A DNA stretch of 64,000 bases from Mesodorylaimus sp. YZB2_4 (GCA_030248295.1 JASANH010000782.1:62001-126000), one strand, 5' to 3'. Positions 47,250 to 58,486 are shown, counted from the stretch's first letter. Translations and numbers: made by a program. The notes: generated by a model from the letters alone, not told the origin.

Positions 47250-47340
47250 CCGCGGTGGTGCAGCGGTTCAGCAATCGTCTCTCTGCATTGCTCGGGAGCA
47301 TGTGGCTGGACTCGTCCCGCGTTCGATCCTCGGTAATGGA
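47250..47340 (+). repeat. tRNA-derived sequence (SINE head or tRNA pseudogene)
   Basis: GTGGTGCAGCGGTTCAGC resembles box A and GCGTTCGATCCTCGG resembles box B, about 45 nt apart. Acceptor pairing is weak and there is no clear anticodon loop. It is more likely a Pol III-derived repeat than a functional tRNA. Confidence 0.45.
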
Positions 47341-47429
47341 GGTCGATTTGCGAGCCATAAACCCTCGCTGACCTTGCACGCTAGTTCGTGGCTGACTCAT
47401 CCGGTACCGCCGAAGTGCAGGTAGTTATA

Positions 47430-47705
47430 TCCGTCTAAAAAAGGTTGAAGTTGTGGTTGCAGTCATATACGAGTAAGCAGCATGGATCTTCTTGTTGAGC
47501 AGATGCATGATGAACAGTGCGGCAAAGCTTTGAGAGGGGCCCTGCTTGTGCCATGGCACCACTATAATAAGTACTCTATGTTTATCATTTGAGGGGGGGG
47601 GGACCACCTTCCGAAAAAAGTTCATGCGTTATTGATTGATGAAAAAAATGTCAAGTGCCTTTTTCACATAATCCGATCTAAAACTCATCCGATCCGAAAT
47701 CTTTT
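47430..47705 (+). repeat. Dispersed repeat, partial copy C
   Basis: Shares the AGCAGCATGGATCT … TGCCATGGCACCA … TTCCGAAAAAAGTTCATGCGTTATTG series with copy A (7153–8443). It then ends in CCGATC repeats as in the 6570–6705 segment. Confidence 0.65.
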
Positions 47706-48184
47706 TTCTCTCAGCTCCCGTATGCTGTAAATGTTCTCTCACTTGCAACCATACCTTCCATGAAATCGACTTAGTGGGCGATGTTTATTTTTGCATTCGT
47801 ACTTTATCTATTCTGTTCTTCGCGAAATTTAAGCCACCAGCAAAATGAATGAGCAAGCAATAAATTTGATAAGCATCGACTTTTGTTCAATTTTAGACAA
47901 ATTTTATTTTAGCCAAATGAGGACAATAAAATTCATTCACTAATCTGTTGCGATTGATTGGTTTGTTGGTTTTGGATTGGTTTTCGCTGATCGCGAGTTT
48001 GTTTAGCATTGATTTTGTTCATTAAACACTGTCTTTGTTTGGAAATCTGTATGACACATTCCATAGATTACAATCCGTCTGATCGTGAAAGCCAAAGCCT
48101 TCACTGTAGTGAATCCTTCAGCGTAAGATTTTCCACTTTCATTTTCAATCTCATTGCGCTTCTAGATTTTGATCATCTATTGCC

Positions 48185-49990
48185 ATGAGTCCATCAAAAA
48201 TATGCCTCTTTCTTTTTTATATCCTCCTTTACCTAACCTTATTTGGTTTAGCAGTATGGAATATCAGACAAATAACAATGAATTTTCTAAAAGATAATCA
48301 TCATTCGACCATAAAACGCTTAAATTTAACTGATCGCATTCCATATTTGGCGAATCATACTCGAATATGTCTGACTTATTCCAATGTTATCTTCCCTGGT
48401 CTCCTGCCAAATTTGGCTGATTATCGAAATATGGCCCAGAATCGATGGCGCGGCAATTCAATTCCTTGGACTCACAATATGTCCCAAGCAGAAACGGCAG
48501 CCGCGACTGGCGTCTTTGATATCCTACTTTATTCAATTATTCAAAAAATTGATGATTCTGGTTTTACTTCTATTCCAGATACTTTCATGAATCGATCAGA
48601 TCTAATTCCTATTTTGGAAAATATTTTCAATAAAGCTTCAGCAAATATAAATTCCTTGAAACAAGCTTGGTCCGACGCGAAGCCTATGTTTTTTGGCCGT
48701 GAAAAATCTGAATCTTCGACAGCTACGCTTTCTCGTACGACAACTGGTACTGCTGATTCAAAGCGTGTATGCTTTAGCGTACCTGTTTCTGGTGACTTGG
48801 CTAAAAGTCAATGCGCACAACAATCCTATTATGTGGATTTAGCTTACTCTGTACGAGGCGGTGATAAAGTCAGCATTCGATCGTCCTACGCCAAAATTAT
48901 TGAAATCCAGCTTCCGAATGATAATATTGTAATAAAAGATAAATCACCGAAGAAAACACTGGAAACTACCATTTCTATCTCGAACACAGGAATGTTCGAT
49001 TTCACTCTTTCCCCTCCATGCACGAATAAATTTGAATCAGAAGACGACTGTTTAACTGAACTTCGTTGGGAAATTATTTTTGAAATATGCAAATGTACGC
49101 CGTTCACTAAAGCATTGAATGATGCATTTTATGAAAATGTAGATCCTTCGAAAATTTTAATCTGCAATTTGCAATCGTTTGAAGCTTATCCTTGTTCAGA
49201 AGTTCATGAAACAGCAAAGAATCGAATTGATGAAGCTAAAAATAAAGGGACTTGCAGACCTTGCACAACGGTGAAAAATTCGTATCGAATATCACAAATG
49301 TCCCACGATCTGTTAATATTGACCCCAGTAATCCCTTGGTATCCAAGATCAGTCATCAATTTCGAATGCCTGGGTCAAAGCTATTTATTTTTCGAAGAGA
49401 AATTTCACGTTACCGTATTCGAATTTCTAGGACAAATTGGCGGAATTTTAGGACTTTGCATAGGATTTAGTTTATTTGGATTTTTTGAGCTGATACGATT
49501 ATTTTATCAATTGTGTAATCGACGATCGAAAGCGATCGATATTGGTTATGACCAGCATGGATTGATCGAATCCTGTGGATCATATTTTTCATACAAGATC
49601 GACCCATTCGGTTATATAACCAATGTGAAAAATAGATCTAGCGATCAGAACAGAACTGATCTAACTGATCGACTAATCGATTTTGAAAATCGATTAAGCA
49701 TTCAACAAGATCAAAATCAAAGCTTGCAGCTTCAAATTGAAGTTATGAGCAAGCAAATGGAAAGCAATGCAAAGTCAGTCAATCAAAAAGTGGAAGCGCA
49801 AATTGGAAGTTTAACAAGAAAATTAGAGATAAAAGTCGATGGTTTGTTCGGATCGCAAGTCAAAAATCATGTTCCCACCATTGGGAAGCATCAGAAGAAA
49901 AGTGCAGCAAAAGCGATGAGCGTCGAGGCAAAACGAACCCGAACAGATAGCTGGGGCGAAGTAAAACAAGAATCAGGAGATGGAACATAA
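48185..49990 (+). CDS. DEG/ENaC-family sodium channel subunit 2, intronless
   Basis: 601 residues from ATG 48185. Membrane span 1 (about 5–28) is almost at the N-terminus, so the intracellular N-tail with the gating HG motif of canonical members is missing. The ectodomain has RICLTYS early, CTNKFESEDDCLTELRWEI, then EICKCTPF and CRPCTTVKN, in the same order as its neighbour. Span 2 follows FEFLGQIGGILGLCIGFS, with the GxS filter at 427–429. The ~172-residue C-terminus contains a long heptad-rich helix (about 497–550), predicted to be a coiled coil. It is a tandem paralogue of the gene 1.8 kb upstream and well diverged. Predicted plasma-membrane cation channel subunit; the stimulus is unknown. 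Confidence 0.9.
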   Translation: MSPSKICLFLFYILLYLTLFGLAVWNIRQITMNFLKDNHHSTIKRLNLTDRIPYLANHTRICLTYSNVIFPGLLPNLADYRNMAQNRWRGNSIPWTHNMSQAETAAATGVFDILLYSIIQKIDDSGFTSIPDTFMNRSDLIPILENIFNKASANINSLKQAWSDAKPMFFGREKSESSTATLSRTTTGTADSKRVCFSVPVSGDLAKSQCAQQSYYVDLAYSVRGGDKVSIRSSYAKIIEIQLPNDNIVIKDKSPKKTLETTISISNTGMFDFTLSPPCTNKFESEDDCLTELRWEIIFEICKCTPFTKALNDAFYENVDPSKILICNLQSFEAYPCSEVHETAKNRIDEAKNKGTCRPCTTVKNSYRISQMSHDLLILTPVIPWYPRSVINFECLGQSYLFFEEKFHVTVFEFLGQIGGILGLCIGFSLFGFFELIRLFYQLCNRRSKAIDIGYDQHGLIESCGSYFSYKIDPFGYITNVKNRSSDQNRTDLTDRLIDFENRLSIQQDQNQSLQLQIEVMSKQMESNAKSVNQKVEAQIGSLTRKLEIKVDGLFGSQVKNHVPTIGKHQKKSAAKAMSVEAKRTRTDSWGEVKQESGDGT

Positions 49991-50269
49991 ATGATTACTC
50001 TGATAATAAGCCGTGACCTCGAATTTTCGAACAGAAACCTAAAGCTGTGAGGTTTGATTGCATGTTGCAAGGTGCGCAGTGCACTTTTACTTACATTATG
50101 ACAAAGAGTATCTTCTAGATTTGAAAACCGGAGTGAAAAGAGAAATTATACCTAGAACGCAACATTTTCCCGCTTAAAATCTTGACAATATCAGGAGTTG
50201 ATCGAAAGTTACACAAATACACTTTTTGGTCATATAACTGGTGCGTTCCAGCCACCAAAGCAGAGCTGC

Positions 50270-51115
50270 GCGCGCGCTTTATTTTGTAACTAGTTTGGAG
50301 ACGGGCGAACAAAATATTAGCGGGGACTGGAAACCTAGTGAAAATATACTGTAGTATCCGCTTAAAAAAAAGTTATGGCCACAGTCCAGTTTATGAGCAG
50401 CATAGATCTTCTTTACTTTACTTTATCAGCTAGTAAAGTACAGTACAGGCGCGGAATGTCTTTACAAAACAAAAACTGGATATACGTTTTTTTCTTTTCA
50501 ACCCAAAACTATTTAGGTCAAGCTGGTCCGTCATGCGGTGTCATGACTCTAGTCCACTCCGTGAAAGGCAGTGTCGCCTGATCTTAGAGTACTACTCCAC
50601 GTTATCACCATAGACGTCCAAAATTGTTTTTAGCAAATTCCTTCAATGCGATAGGGACAGAAAACGTCAGATGGAGCTACGTGGACTATCGAACCAATAA
50701 AAGAGAGCCTTTCAGTAAAAATCTTGCAGAAAAGACGTCAGAACCTCTAAGGAATGGGTGGGCGTCTTGCCATGATGAAACAAGATTCGACAGTGAAGCT
50801 TTCCTGAGAAGATTTTGCTCAATGCCTGCGGTAATTTGTGCACATCTTGACCCAAATGCAGACCAGTCGTGGCGCTTGTTTATGTTATCAGATTGCCAAG
50901 TACAATAGACCCACGATAAGCAGTGTGGCGAACGAGACCCGCTGCTTGTGCCATGGCACCATGATAATACATACAGTGGGTTTATCACGGGGAGCGGCCT
51001 TTCGAAAAAAAGTCATGCGTAATAGAATGCTAAAAAGTTACAAGTATTTCACATCCGATTCAATCCAAAATTTTTCCCGTCTGGTTCGATCCGATCCGAT
51101 CCAGTCGTTAGATGC
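50270..51115 (+). repeat. Dispersed repeat, copy D, interrupted
   Basis: Both ends match copies A–C: TATGAGCAGCATAGATCTTC near 50391–50410, and TGCCATGGCACCATGATAATA then TTTCGAAAAAAAGTCATGCGT near 50948–51020. About 500 bp of unrelated sequence lies between them, probably an insertion. It ends in CCGATC repeats. Confidence 0.6.
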
Positions 51116-51414
51116 ATCAGTAGAAGTTTATGGGTGTGTACTTTTTGCAAAGCTGTTTGACGAAAGCAAAAGTTCCGTTTGCAATAACGTACAGAGGGGA
51201 GTTCAAAAAGTTACTGCCTGTAATGTGCGGTAAGCATTTTTGTGAGCCCCCTTAGTTCCCACCAGTAGCAAACAACGCACAGTTGGCGCGGTAGGTTTTT
51301 AAAAGTGACTACGCAATCTCTTTGTTCTCGTTCTTTTATAAATCTTTTGTTGGTTGCCTCTCAGAACTTTTATTCTGCCAGCCTTATAATAATGCATGTT
51401 TCCTAATTCTCTAT

Positions 51415-51456
51415 TCAGCCATGCTGAATAGGGCCAACTTTATTCAGCATGGCTGA
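51415..51456. repeat. Perfect 16-bp inverted repeat (hairpin)
   Basis: TCAGCCATGCTGAATA (51415–51430) and TATTCAGCATGGCTGA (51441–51456) are perfect reverse complements around a 10-nt loop. Each arm is itself partly palindromic. It lies about 160 bp before the protease start. Confidence 0.85.
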
Positions 51457-51613
51457 TAGGTTTACTGAATTGGCAGTATCCGAGGCCTTGCCCACATCTG
51501 TCTGCTGGTATACACCATCTCAAAAGAATTCTCTGGCTTTTATGATCAAATCACACTTAGCTGTTGCCAGTTGCTACATTCTGATCGATGCAGTGCAGTC
51601 AGCTGCGCTCATC

Positions 51614-52882
51614 ATGTTCTTCTTATCAGCTGCCTGTTTCGTAAGTTTCCACCAGATTCTCTTGCCATTGGACTCACATGAGGCTGGTTTTAGCTTTTCT
51701 GCATTTATGTCTCCGCAGCTTCAGTCGGATATGGACACCAAGCCTCGGCCTATCCGCCATCTCTTGGTGGTGGTAACCTGCGTATAATTAATGAGGCTCA
51801 GGCCAGGCCTCATTCGTGGCCTTGGGTAGTCAGTTTTCAAGGATTCATGCAAACTCGCACTTGTAGTGGCTCCCTTCTGAGAGTAAAGGATGACGTTGAA
51901 CAAAGTGATATTGTATTAACTGCTGCACACTGCGTTCCACAGTTCAAGTAAGTCATGTCATACTAAGTGCGCACCCAGCGTGAGAGTGAGAAAGTTACGG
52001 TACAGCTTTAGGGCAGCACACTTTTTGACCAAGCCACTTGGCGCTAATGGAAGCAGCCATGTTCTATAAGGTAGCCTCGCAAAAGCGATCTAAAGCCGTG
52101 AATAAAGCCCCTGAAAAATGTGTTCACACGATCGCAAGATTTTTTAGAAACAATGGAAAACCACTGGCCCCATTCCTGAAACCCTACCCGATCATCGTTG
52201 GCAACCACGCTCACTCCACAGTCGAAGCGGGTGAGCAACGAGTAGGCATCGTCGATTATCGCATCCACCAAAATTACAGCAAAGTTGATAAAATCAATGA
52301 CGTTGCCATAGTGAAACTAGCAAGACCAGTTTCGTTCACTGACACTGTCCGACCAGTATGCCTCCCTCAGAAAGAAGAGCCGGTTGCTGTGCACCAAACG
52401 TGTGTGGCTGTTGGATGGGGTCGGAATGATGGTAAGGATCAAAGACACATTTCACAACCAAATGCAGCTGGATTACGTTTTAGCCGAGGATGATCGCAAG
52501 CTGAGTGATGCCCTGCAGCAACTTATCGTCCCGGTTCATGATCAAAATTAGTGCTTCCAAAAGTGGGTTCGAGTTTACAACAAAGAAATCATGACTTGTG
52601 CAGGTGCCATGGACGGGTCTTCTACAGTCTGCAATGTAAGCACTTCATCGTCCGTATTGACTTAATTAGTAGATGCTGTCATTACAGGGCGACTCTGGCG
52701 GCCCGTTGGTTTTCCAGACAAAAGATGGTAGTTGGGTTCAACAAGGTGCAGCCAACTTCGTGGGTGGCCTCAGCTGCATCGGCAAACAACCACCAGTCTA
52801 CGCTCGTGTGAGCGCCTTTATCGACTGGATCAATGAGACTATAAAGGAAATATCATCGGTGGCGCAAGCGGGAATGAAATGA
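51614..52882 (+). pseudogene. S1-family serine protease, five exons, one in-frame stop
   Basis: Join 51614..51640, 51694..51947, 52034..52431, 52484..52635, 52688..52882 gives 342 codons. Exons 1–2 encode a signal peptide (MFFLSAACFLFCIYVSA). Activation would be at LR|IINEAQ (residue 40), followed by HSWPWVVSF. The triad is His88 (LTAAHC), Asp183 (NDVAI) and Ser280 (GDSGGP). Residue 189 (chymotrypsin numbering) is Thr, so it is not trypsin-like. A ~45-residue lysine-rich insert lies before the Asp region. All introns are GT–AG; introns 1, 3 and 4 are 53, 52 and 52 nt. Codon 249 is TAG (52549–52551), which would remove Ser280. A 98%-identical copy of this exon at 53800–53951 has Lys there. It is either a recent pseudogene or a sequence error. 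Confidence 0.8.
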
Positions 52883-53716
52883 TGCATGCTTCGTGATGTC
52901 GATAGCTGATATCCTGACACATTTGATGCTGATATCCGCACTCATTGTTGATTCCGCTGGGCATGAAATCTAAAATGAAGAGCCTGAAGCCCATTCCACT
53001 GTCAGTGTGTTGTGCGAATTTGTGCTGGTACATACTGTATGCTGCGTCTACTGCCCACGCACCACATTAAGTGGTAAGTGCTGCTAATTCTGCTTATTTA
53101 CATTCTTTTCTGGCTTAGAAAATTGACGCAATCTATTGTCTACTTTTGTTTTTTGAGGCAACGACGAAAAAAACCAAATTGTTTGCTGAGGTTACTATCT
53201 GTCTCCGCCTCCAGTAAAAAGTTTAAATAAGACAGAAGTCGCAATCCAACTTTTTAAAGGATTCGCACCACGGAGCTGGCAGAAAGTTAAAACTTGAGCC
53301 TCGCAAAGCATAACGAAATATGAGAGTATGTGCTGAAATAGTGCATGTGTGAACATATATGCGCATTTATCAGATCAGCAGATATTCTTCACACGCAACT
53401 TATAACTAATTCATTATTTCACATCGCAGAGCGACAGGTGTTAATACCAAACTTCTACTCACACTTTATCATTGTATCTGCAATGGCATAACTTTTTTTT
53501 GACTCGCAAAATACAATTATACAGTGCTTAAGGCCTGCTCCCGTCATTTGCTCACGCACCTGAAGCAGCTCCGCGCCTTAAATTCACTTCATAGCACACC
53601 AGGCACATTCTTATCTCCTCTGTCTAATTTCCAAGTCCTGTCTCAGAAAAAGCAGAGAAGGAAGAATCGGGTTAAAATATAAGATCGTTCCTCAGCAAAC
53701 CCTTATCAGCGAATGC
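52883..53716. other. Spacer between the protease and its exon duplicate
   Basis: No gene or clear repeat is seen. Confidence 0.45.
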
Positions 53717-53970
53717 ATGTGTGCTGTTGGATGGGGTCGGAATGATGGTAAGGATCAAAGACACGTTTCACAACCAAATGCAGCTGGATTACGTTTTAGC
53801 CGAGGATGATCGCAAGCTGAGTGATGCCCTGCAGCAACTTATCGTCCCGGTTCATGATCAAAATAAGTGCTTCCAAAAGTGGGTTCGAGTTTACAACAAA
53901 GAAACCATGACTTGTGCAGGTGCCATGGACGGGTCTTCCACAGTCTGCAATGTAAGCACTCCATCGTCGT
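53717..53970 (+). pseudogene. Isolated duplicate of S1 protease exon 4 with flanking intron
   Basis: About 250 bp match 52403–52655 with roughly five differences. The copy spans the end of exon 3 (lacking one G, so frameshifted there), the 52-nt intron, all of exon 4 (53800–53951) and the start of intron 4. It reads Lys where the gene copy has a stop. There is no partner GDSGGP exon after it, so it cannot make a protease alone. Confidence 0.85.
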
Positions 53971-54082
53971 GAGATCATTCATACAGTAAGATTATTCGCT
54001 GATGACGCCTTTGACAGCTTCGAACACGTTTCTTCTCTCCCCTTTCAGTGTCGCCATTCCTTCATGACTACTCGTTTTGGAA

Positions 54083-55082
54083 ATGGAACAAAACGGAAGT
54101 GCTTCTACTTTGAATGCCACCCTAGCTTCATCATCTAAAGTACCTGATTATGTCAATATTTTTCGCTATATTAGCTTTTCATACTCCGCACTATTTTATC
54201 CACCATTGGGTGCATTATGATTATTGCATCAATTTGGGAAGATGACGAGATGAAGAAAAATCGATTTTATGTGATCATGATACATATCTGTATTGGCAGA
54301 ATAATGACCAGCTCACAATGCATGATCGCTGGAATATATCATCTTTTCCGCATCTTCTTACTGGCACCAGCTTATCAAACTAGTCTCAATTGCATTTTTG
54401 TCCAATTTCCTGGTGCCTTCCGGTCCATTCTTGGAGAAGTTGTGTTTGTCTTTTATGACACTGAACCGAATGATTGCCATAATATTGCTCCAATGCGTTA
54501 TTTCAATATGAAAGCGAGCAGGCTGCACTAATCGCTGGCATACTCTACATGGTTACACTCACAGTGAAGATAATGCCTATTCTCGCATTCAATGAATTGA
54601 ACAAACGTGTAATGTGTTTGAGTCCGTATGGTGGACTGACCGAAACCTTGGCCTATTTCGCCCAACTGGAAGACAACACACTTTTGGGCGTGGTTATCGG
54701 CCTTCAAATAATTCTGATGATAGTCGCCTATCGAAGATCGAAGAAAGTTGCAACCACTGAAGCTGAAAAAAGATCGATCGAGCGGCAACTCGCTTTGATC
54801 CCAATTCTGAGAAAGCAAATTACCCTGCACTGCGGATTGCTGATTTCGTCCAGGATTTTTCTGTCCAGTTTTGTTTTAGTGTCGAATCCGATGTTGGCCG
54901 TAGCATTGACGGCGGCGGGTGGATCGATGACCACTTTGGATATTTTGCTGAACACGGTGGCGATACTGTGGAACAAGGATATGAGAAAAGCATTTAGGGA
55001 AATTTTGGGCAGGAACCAGAATTTAGTTTCGTCAGTGAGCATAAAGTCAGGAAACAGAACAGTTAGAGCAGGAAGTCAGTGA
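54083..55082 (+). pseudogene. Serpentine (7TM) receptor with three frame breaks
   Basis: A receptor-like sequence can be followed across changing frames. It starts MEQNGSASTLNATLASSSK with N-glycosylation sites, leading into span 1 (frame 2). Spans 1–2 continue in frame 1 (CIMIIASIWEDDEMKKN…QCMIAGIYHLF). A DRY-region equivalent in frame 2 reads FMTLNRMIAIILLQC. Spans 4–7 and the tail are in frame 0 (AALIAGILYMVTLTVKI … ILWNKDMRKAFREILG), ending at 55082. No GT–AG introns explain the shifts. It resembles invertebrate rhodopsin-like receptors and is not a close copy of the receptor at 9086. It is probably a pseudogene; sequence errors remain possible. Confidence 0.65.
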
Positions 55083-57415
55083 GTGGGGTCATATGATATA
55101 AGTAAAAAGGAGAACGAAATGTTTACCTTAGCTATGATAATATGATTACTTATATAATATTTGTGCTGATAAATGATATAGTCAGTTAAATCTATTTTCC
55201 CATGTTCTAAATCATGAACATAACATGGTTGATGCGCTTACTGTAGTTCCCACGTGGAGACTTAAATTCAATAGTTCCACATGAATGTACTTGGAAACCT
55301 TGTGGATCCGTTTCCCCATGGAAACAAAGTGGTTTCATGCAATTTTCACGTGGGCCCAGTATGTCGTGTAAACGGTTAACGGTTATATTCGGTTAACGAC
55401 GAGTACTTGCATCGTCGTCTATAAATACATCGGTTGTAGAATTACTCACCGAAAATAACGATAAAGATGATAGCTATCAGCTTATTTTCTCTTTTTACAG
55501 GAACTCCACATTGCAAATCGGTCTTGCTTGTTCAATCTTGCTCTCACGGCTATACTGTACATCATCATGCGGTATTCAGATAACTTGCATGAAACAACCT
55601 CAAGGCACTTTGGTAATGTTTTAGGTGACCTTGATATCGAAAAATATTAAAATATCTTGCGGCTCACTGAACATCTTACTTTACGAAGAGTGGTCACACT
55701 TTCTTATATTCCTTCAATTGGACTCTGGTGAATAAATGTGGCAAAATTGAAGAATTCTTCATCCCGGTTTTTCTCAGAATAATCTCAGTCTCTGTTCCTT
55801 AAAGCTTCCTTAAATTGATTTTCAGACTTCTATCCCCGCCGTTTCTCTATCAAATACCAAGAAAAGTTGCGAACACATGCCAAAGTATCAAAACCATGGT
55901 CGGTGGGGACTTTTGACAGCGCTGAACACACTGACAATAATGTGCGGAATGTGAGAAAAGCATGTACTCTACGGATTTGTTAGGCAGGAAGCACAATGGT
56001 TTCTTCAGTGGGGGTCGGAGTAAATGAGTAGGCGTTCATAGATGGTACAAAAAAGGGCTTATGGGATACCGATATTTTAGGAGATTGAGCTAGGAGCAAA
56101 TGGATTACCTGGGTTGTTGGAAGCAGCAGAACGAAGCACATGGATGGGCGCAGCGGTGTTTTACACAACGGTTTGTTGTACAAGGTTCTTTACAAAAGGG
56201 GCAGGATATCACGTTTCGCAAAAGTTAAGGCATTTTTTAACCTTGTTTAGAATGGAAGAACGAAGACCACAGCGGGCAGTCAAGGCTTCGATATAAACAG
56301 CACTTACTGTATGACACGTGGGGCTTCATGACGCGTAAATGGGGGGGGGGCCCATCGTGGGCTTTGCAGATCAATATTTTTTTGCATGCATACTAACAGT
56401 TCCCTCATACATACCTGCATACTACGAAGACCTCAAAGGACCTGCATACTATTCTGCTAATACATCTCTTGAAATCGCTCACCCAAACTAACGATAAAGA
56501 GAAGGCTTTCAGGTTTATTTCCTTCTTTTTTTAGGAACTCCTCCTTGCAAATCAGTGAACGGAGCACGAAAATGTTTACCACGTACTGTATGTGCAATGC
56601 TTCAGAGTATAGAATAACTGTAAGCTTATTGACGAGCTCATTCCAACGGTTGATGCTGGAACGACGAGTGATAGGAAGTGAAGACAGAATAAGACTATTA
56701 AGACTGCAAAGCAGCAGACGCTCAGTAAACGTTGCGAAGATCAGCACTCAGCTCAGCGATAAGTGGTGCAATCAGCTCTACGTTGCATTTTAGCATGTTA
56801 GGGGTGATGATGAGGAAAGGAGGAGGAGACTGACCTATGACTGTTCATTGGAATAGCTAATACATGTGACTGAAAGAACAGCATGCCGCTAACTCCGAAA
56901 ATAGCATGAGCAGTTTGCCCTGGTTTCCTCGCACAGCATGATTCCCTGGCAGATTCGCGTTTTGCATCGCTGGAGGTAGGTTGCCTCTTCAGCTCGCTCT
57001 CGCCATGTATCCTTACTAACGCGAATTCCAACCAAGACACTACAACTCAGACTCGCAACCGAAAAAGAAAACCTCAGATTGATGATGAGAACGAGCGAGC
57101 GTCAGCGAATGTCCTAATTCTGCAGCTCCGACTATCGCGCTTGCAAGCAGACATACTTGAGACACAGAACGAATTGGCGCAATATTTAAGACTCTTTAAA
57201 CAATTTCATCACTCAACGAACCATTTTTTCAAGTTATCGTGACACCAATAACCGCGCTCTTTTTTTTCTTAAGATAAATCTACCTGTTCAGCTTACGATA
57301 TTTCTGAACGCTCGCTCGCTATGGTCTGTAAAACCAACATATTCAGCAAATTTATTTACCAGCGAAGCCGAAAACAAATGAAATTTCACTGGATTGCCAT
57401 AAACATGTGTAATGC
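55083..57415. other. Gene-poor spacer with a short direct repeat
   Basis: No gene is recognised. A segment of about 85 bp at 55447–55530 (CTCACC…TAACGATAAAGA … AGGAACTCC…TTGCAAATC) recurs at about 56473–56556 in the same orientation. A G run lies at about 56341–56350. Other frames have no recognisable motifs. Confidence 0.45.
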
Positions 57416-57760
57416 TTAGGCAGCACATTGCCTGACAGCGTTTTCGCAAATTATTTTTGCCAACGACCTATAAATAACAAATTCGAAAAGAAAAACAATT
57501 AGACCAGCTCCAAGAAAGCAAAATATGGCTGTGGCTATTGTTGGATCAAAGGAAGTTTTTCTCACAATGCCATACTCTCTATTGCACGTGTCCCAATACT
57601 TATGGTATCTCGACGCAAACGTTTTTGCCAATCCATTCTCTCGAAACGCCACGGACGCCATGTTCAACAAAGGCTTCAACTTTGATCCTATTCTTAGGGG
57701 AGCCGTCAAAATTGGTACGTAAAATTTTATGTTCGGGCACATAAAGTGGATGCTCGTTTT
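57416..57760 (-). pseudogene. Ionotropic glutamate receptor-like C-terminal exon (orphan)
   Basis: On the minus strand the frame reads YVPILTAPLRIGSKLKPLLNMASVAFRENGLAKTF with a following C and hydrophobic span FDPTIATAIFCFLGAGLIVFLFEFVIYR before a TAA at 57416. The order SPL-like turn, R-E-x-G helix, cysteine, then last membrane span matches the end of the ligand-binding S2 lobe and M4 of ionotropic receptors (IR/iGluR). No exons for the pore or S1 lobe are visible upstream on this strand. The 5' limit is uncertain because the frame runs into hairpin repeats. It is either the last exon of a decayed gene or of one with distant exons. Confidence 0.5.
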
Positions 57761-57863
57761 TACATAAACTGTATGCTCAGTGAGCATCCACTTTATGCTC
57801 CCGTACATAAAGTGGATGCTCGTTTTTACATAAACTGTATGCTCAGTGAGCATACACTTTATG
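57740..57863. repeat. Two tandem 58-bp hairpin repeats (period 66 bp)
   Basis: Units 57740–57797 and 57806–57863 are identical except for one base. Each begins CATAAAGTGGATGCTC and ends with its reverse complement (GAGCAT(C/A)CACTTTATG), so each folds into a 16-bp stem. The internal loop contains ATAAACTGTATGCTCAGTG. Confidence 0.9.
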
Positions 57864-58486
57864 GATACATGTCCATACAATAGATGGAGCGACGACATCC
57901 ATTCTACGCGGGGCCCCACATCGAGTGGATGCGGTCAGCAAAAGGTGCGTAAATGCTCAGCTGGCGGTCCATCGGTGCGTGTACAGAGAATAGACAAAGG
58001 CTACATAGTGCGCGCCAGCGGCCTGGCGCGGGGTTATCAATGGAGGGCCTCGCCTCGGATTATTGGTGTGTCAATTTCGATGCCACTACAGTGATACGCA
58101 TGGGAGTCGCGGTGCTTGTAGGACTCGTAGGCATGTTTTCTTGATGTGGTGCCGTGTGTCCGACACGGCATCGTGTGTCCGACGTGTTTCTTGATCGAAT
58201 TATGTCCCCCACTGTGTCATTATTCCAACGTTTGGATGCGGCCAGGTTGGGTTATACTTTCGGCAACAGCCAGCGAGGAAAGAGTTGATCGTAGGTATCG
58301 TCAGTCGAGAGTCGTTCTTTTGTTTTTTTCCATCGAAACCTGCTGGTCCGCACCCCATAGGTCCCAGCTGCCATTTTATTCGTGATCTCGTCTTTCTCAG
58401 TTTCCCATTTATTCGCTAATTTGTGAGTTTTGTTGTTGCTCTGCCATTAACGTATTCCGCATACCTCGAATTGTTTCATATCCAGA
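57864..58486. other. Spacer upstream of the BEN-domain gene
   Basis: No gene is recognised; it presumably includes the promoter of the BEN-domain gene. No TATA box is evident. Confidence 0.4.

Larger units (their letters stand above)
46392..48184. other. Spacer between the two DEG/ENaC genes, with repeat debris
   Basis: No gene is recognised. A tRNA-like segment (47250–47340) and a partial copy of the 7153–8443 repeat family (47430–47705) are listed separately. A frame at 46908–47123 has no recognisable family. Confidence 0.45.
49991..51613. other. Spacer between DEG/ENaC-2 and the S1 protease
   Basis: No gene is recognised. A copy of the dispersed repeat family and a hairpin (51415–51456) are listed separately. 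Confidence 0.45.
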
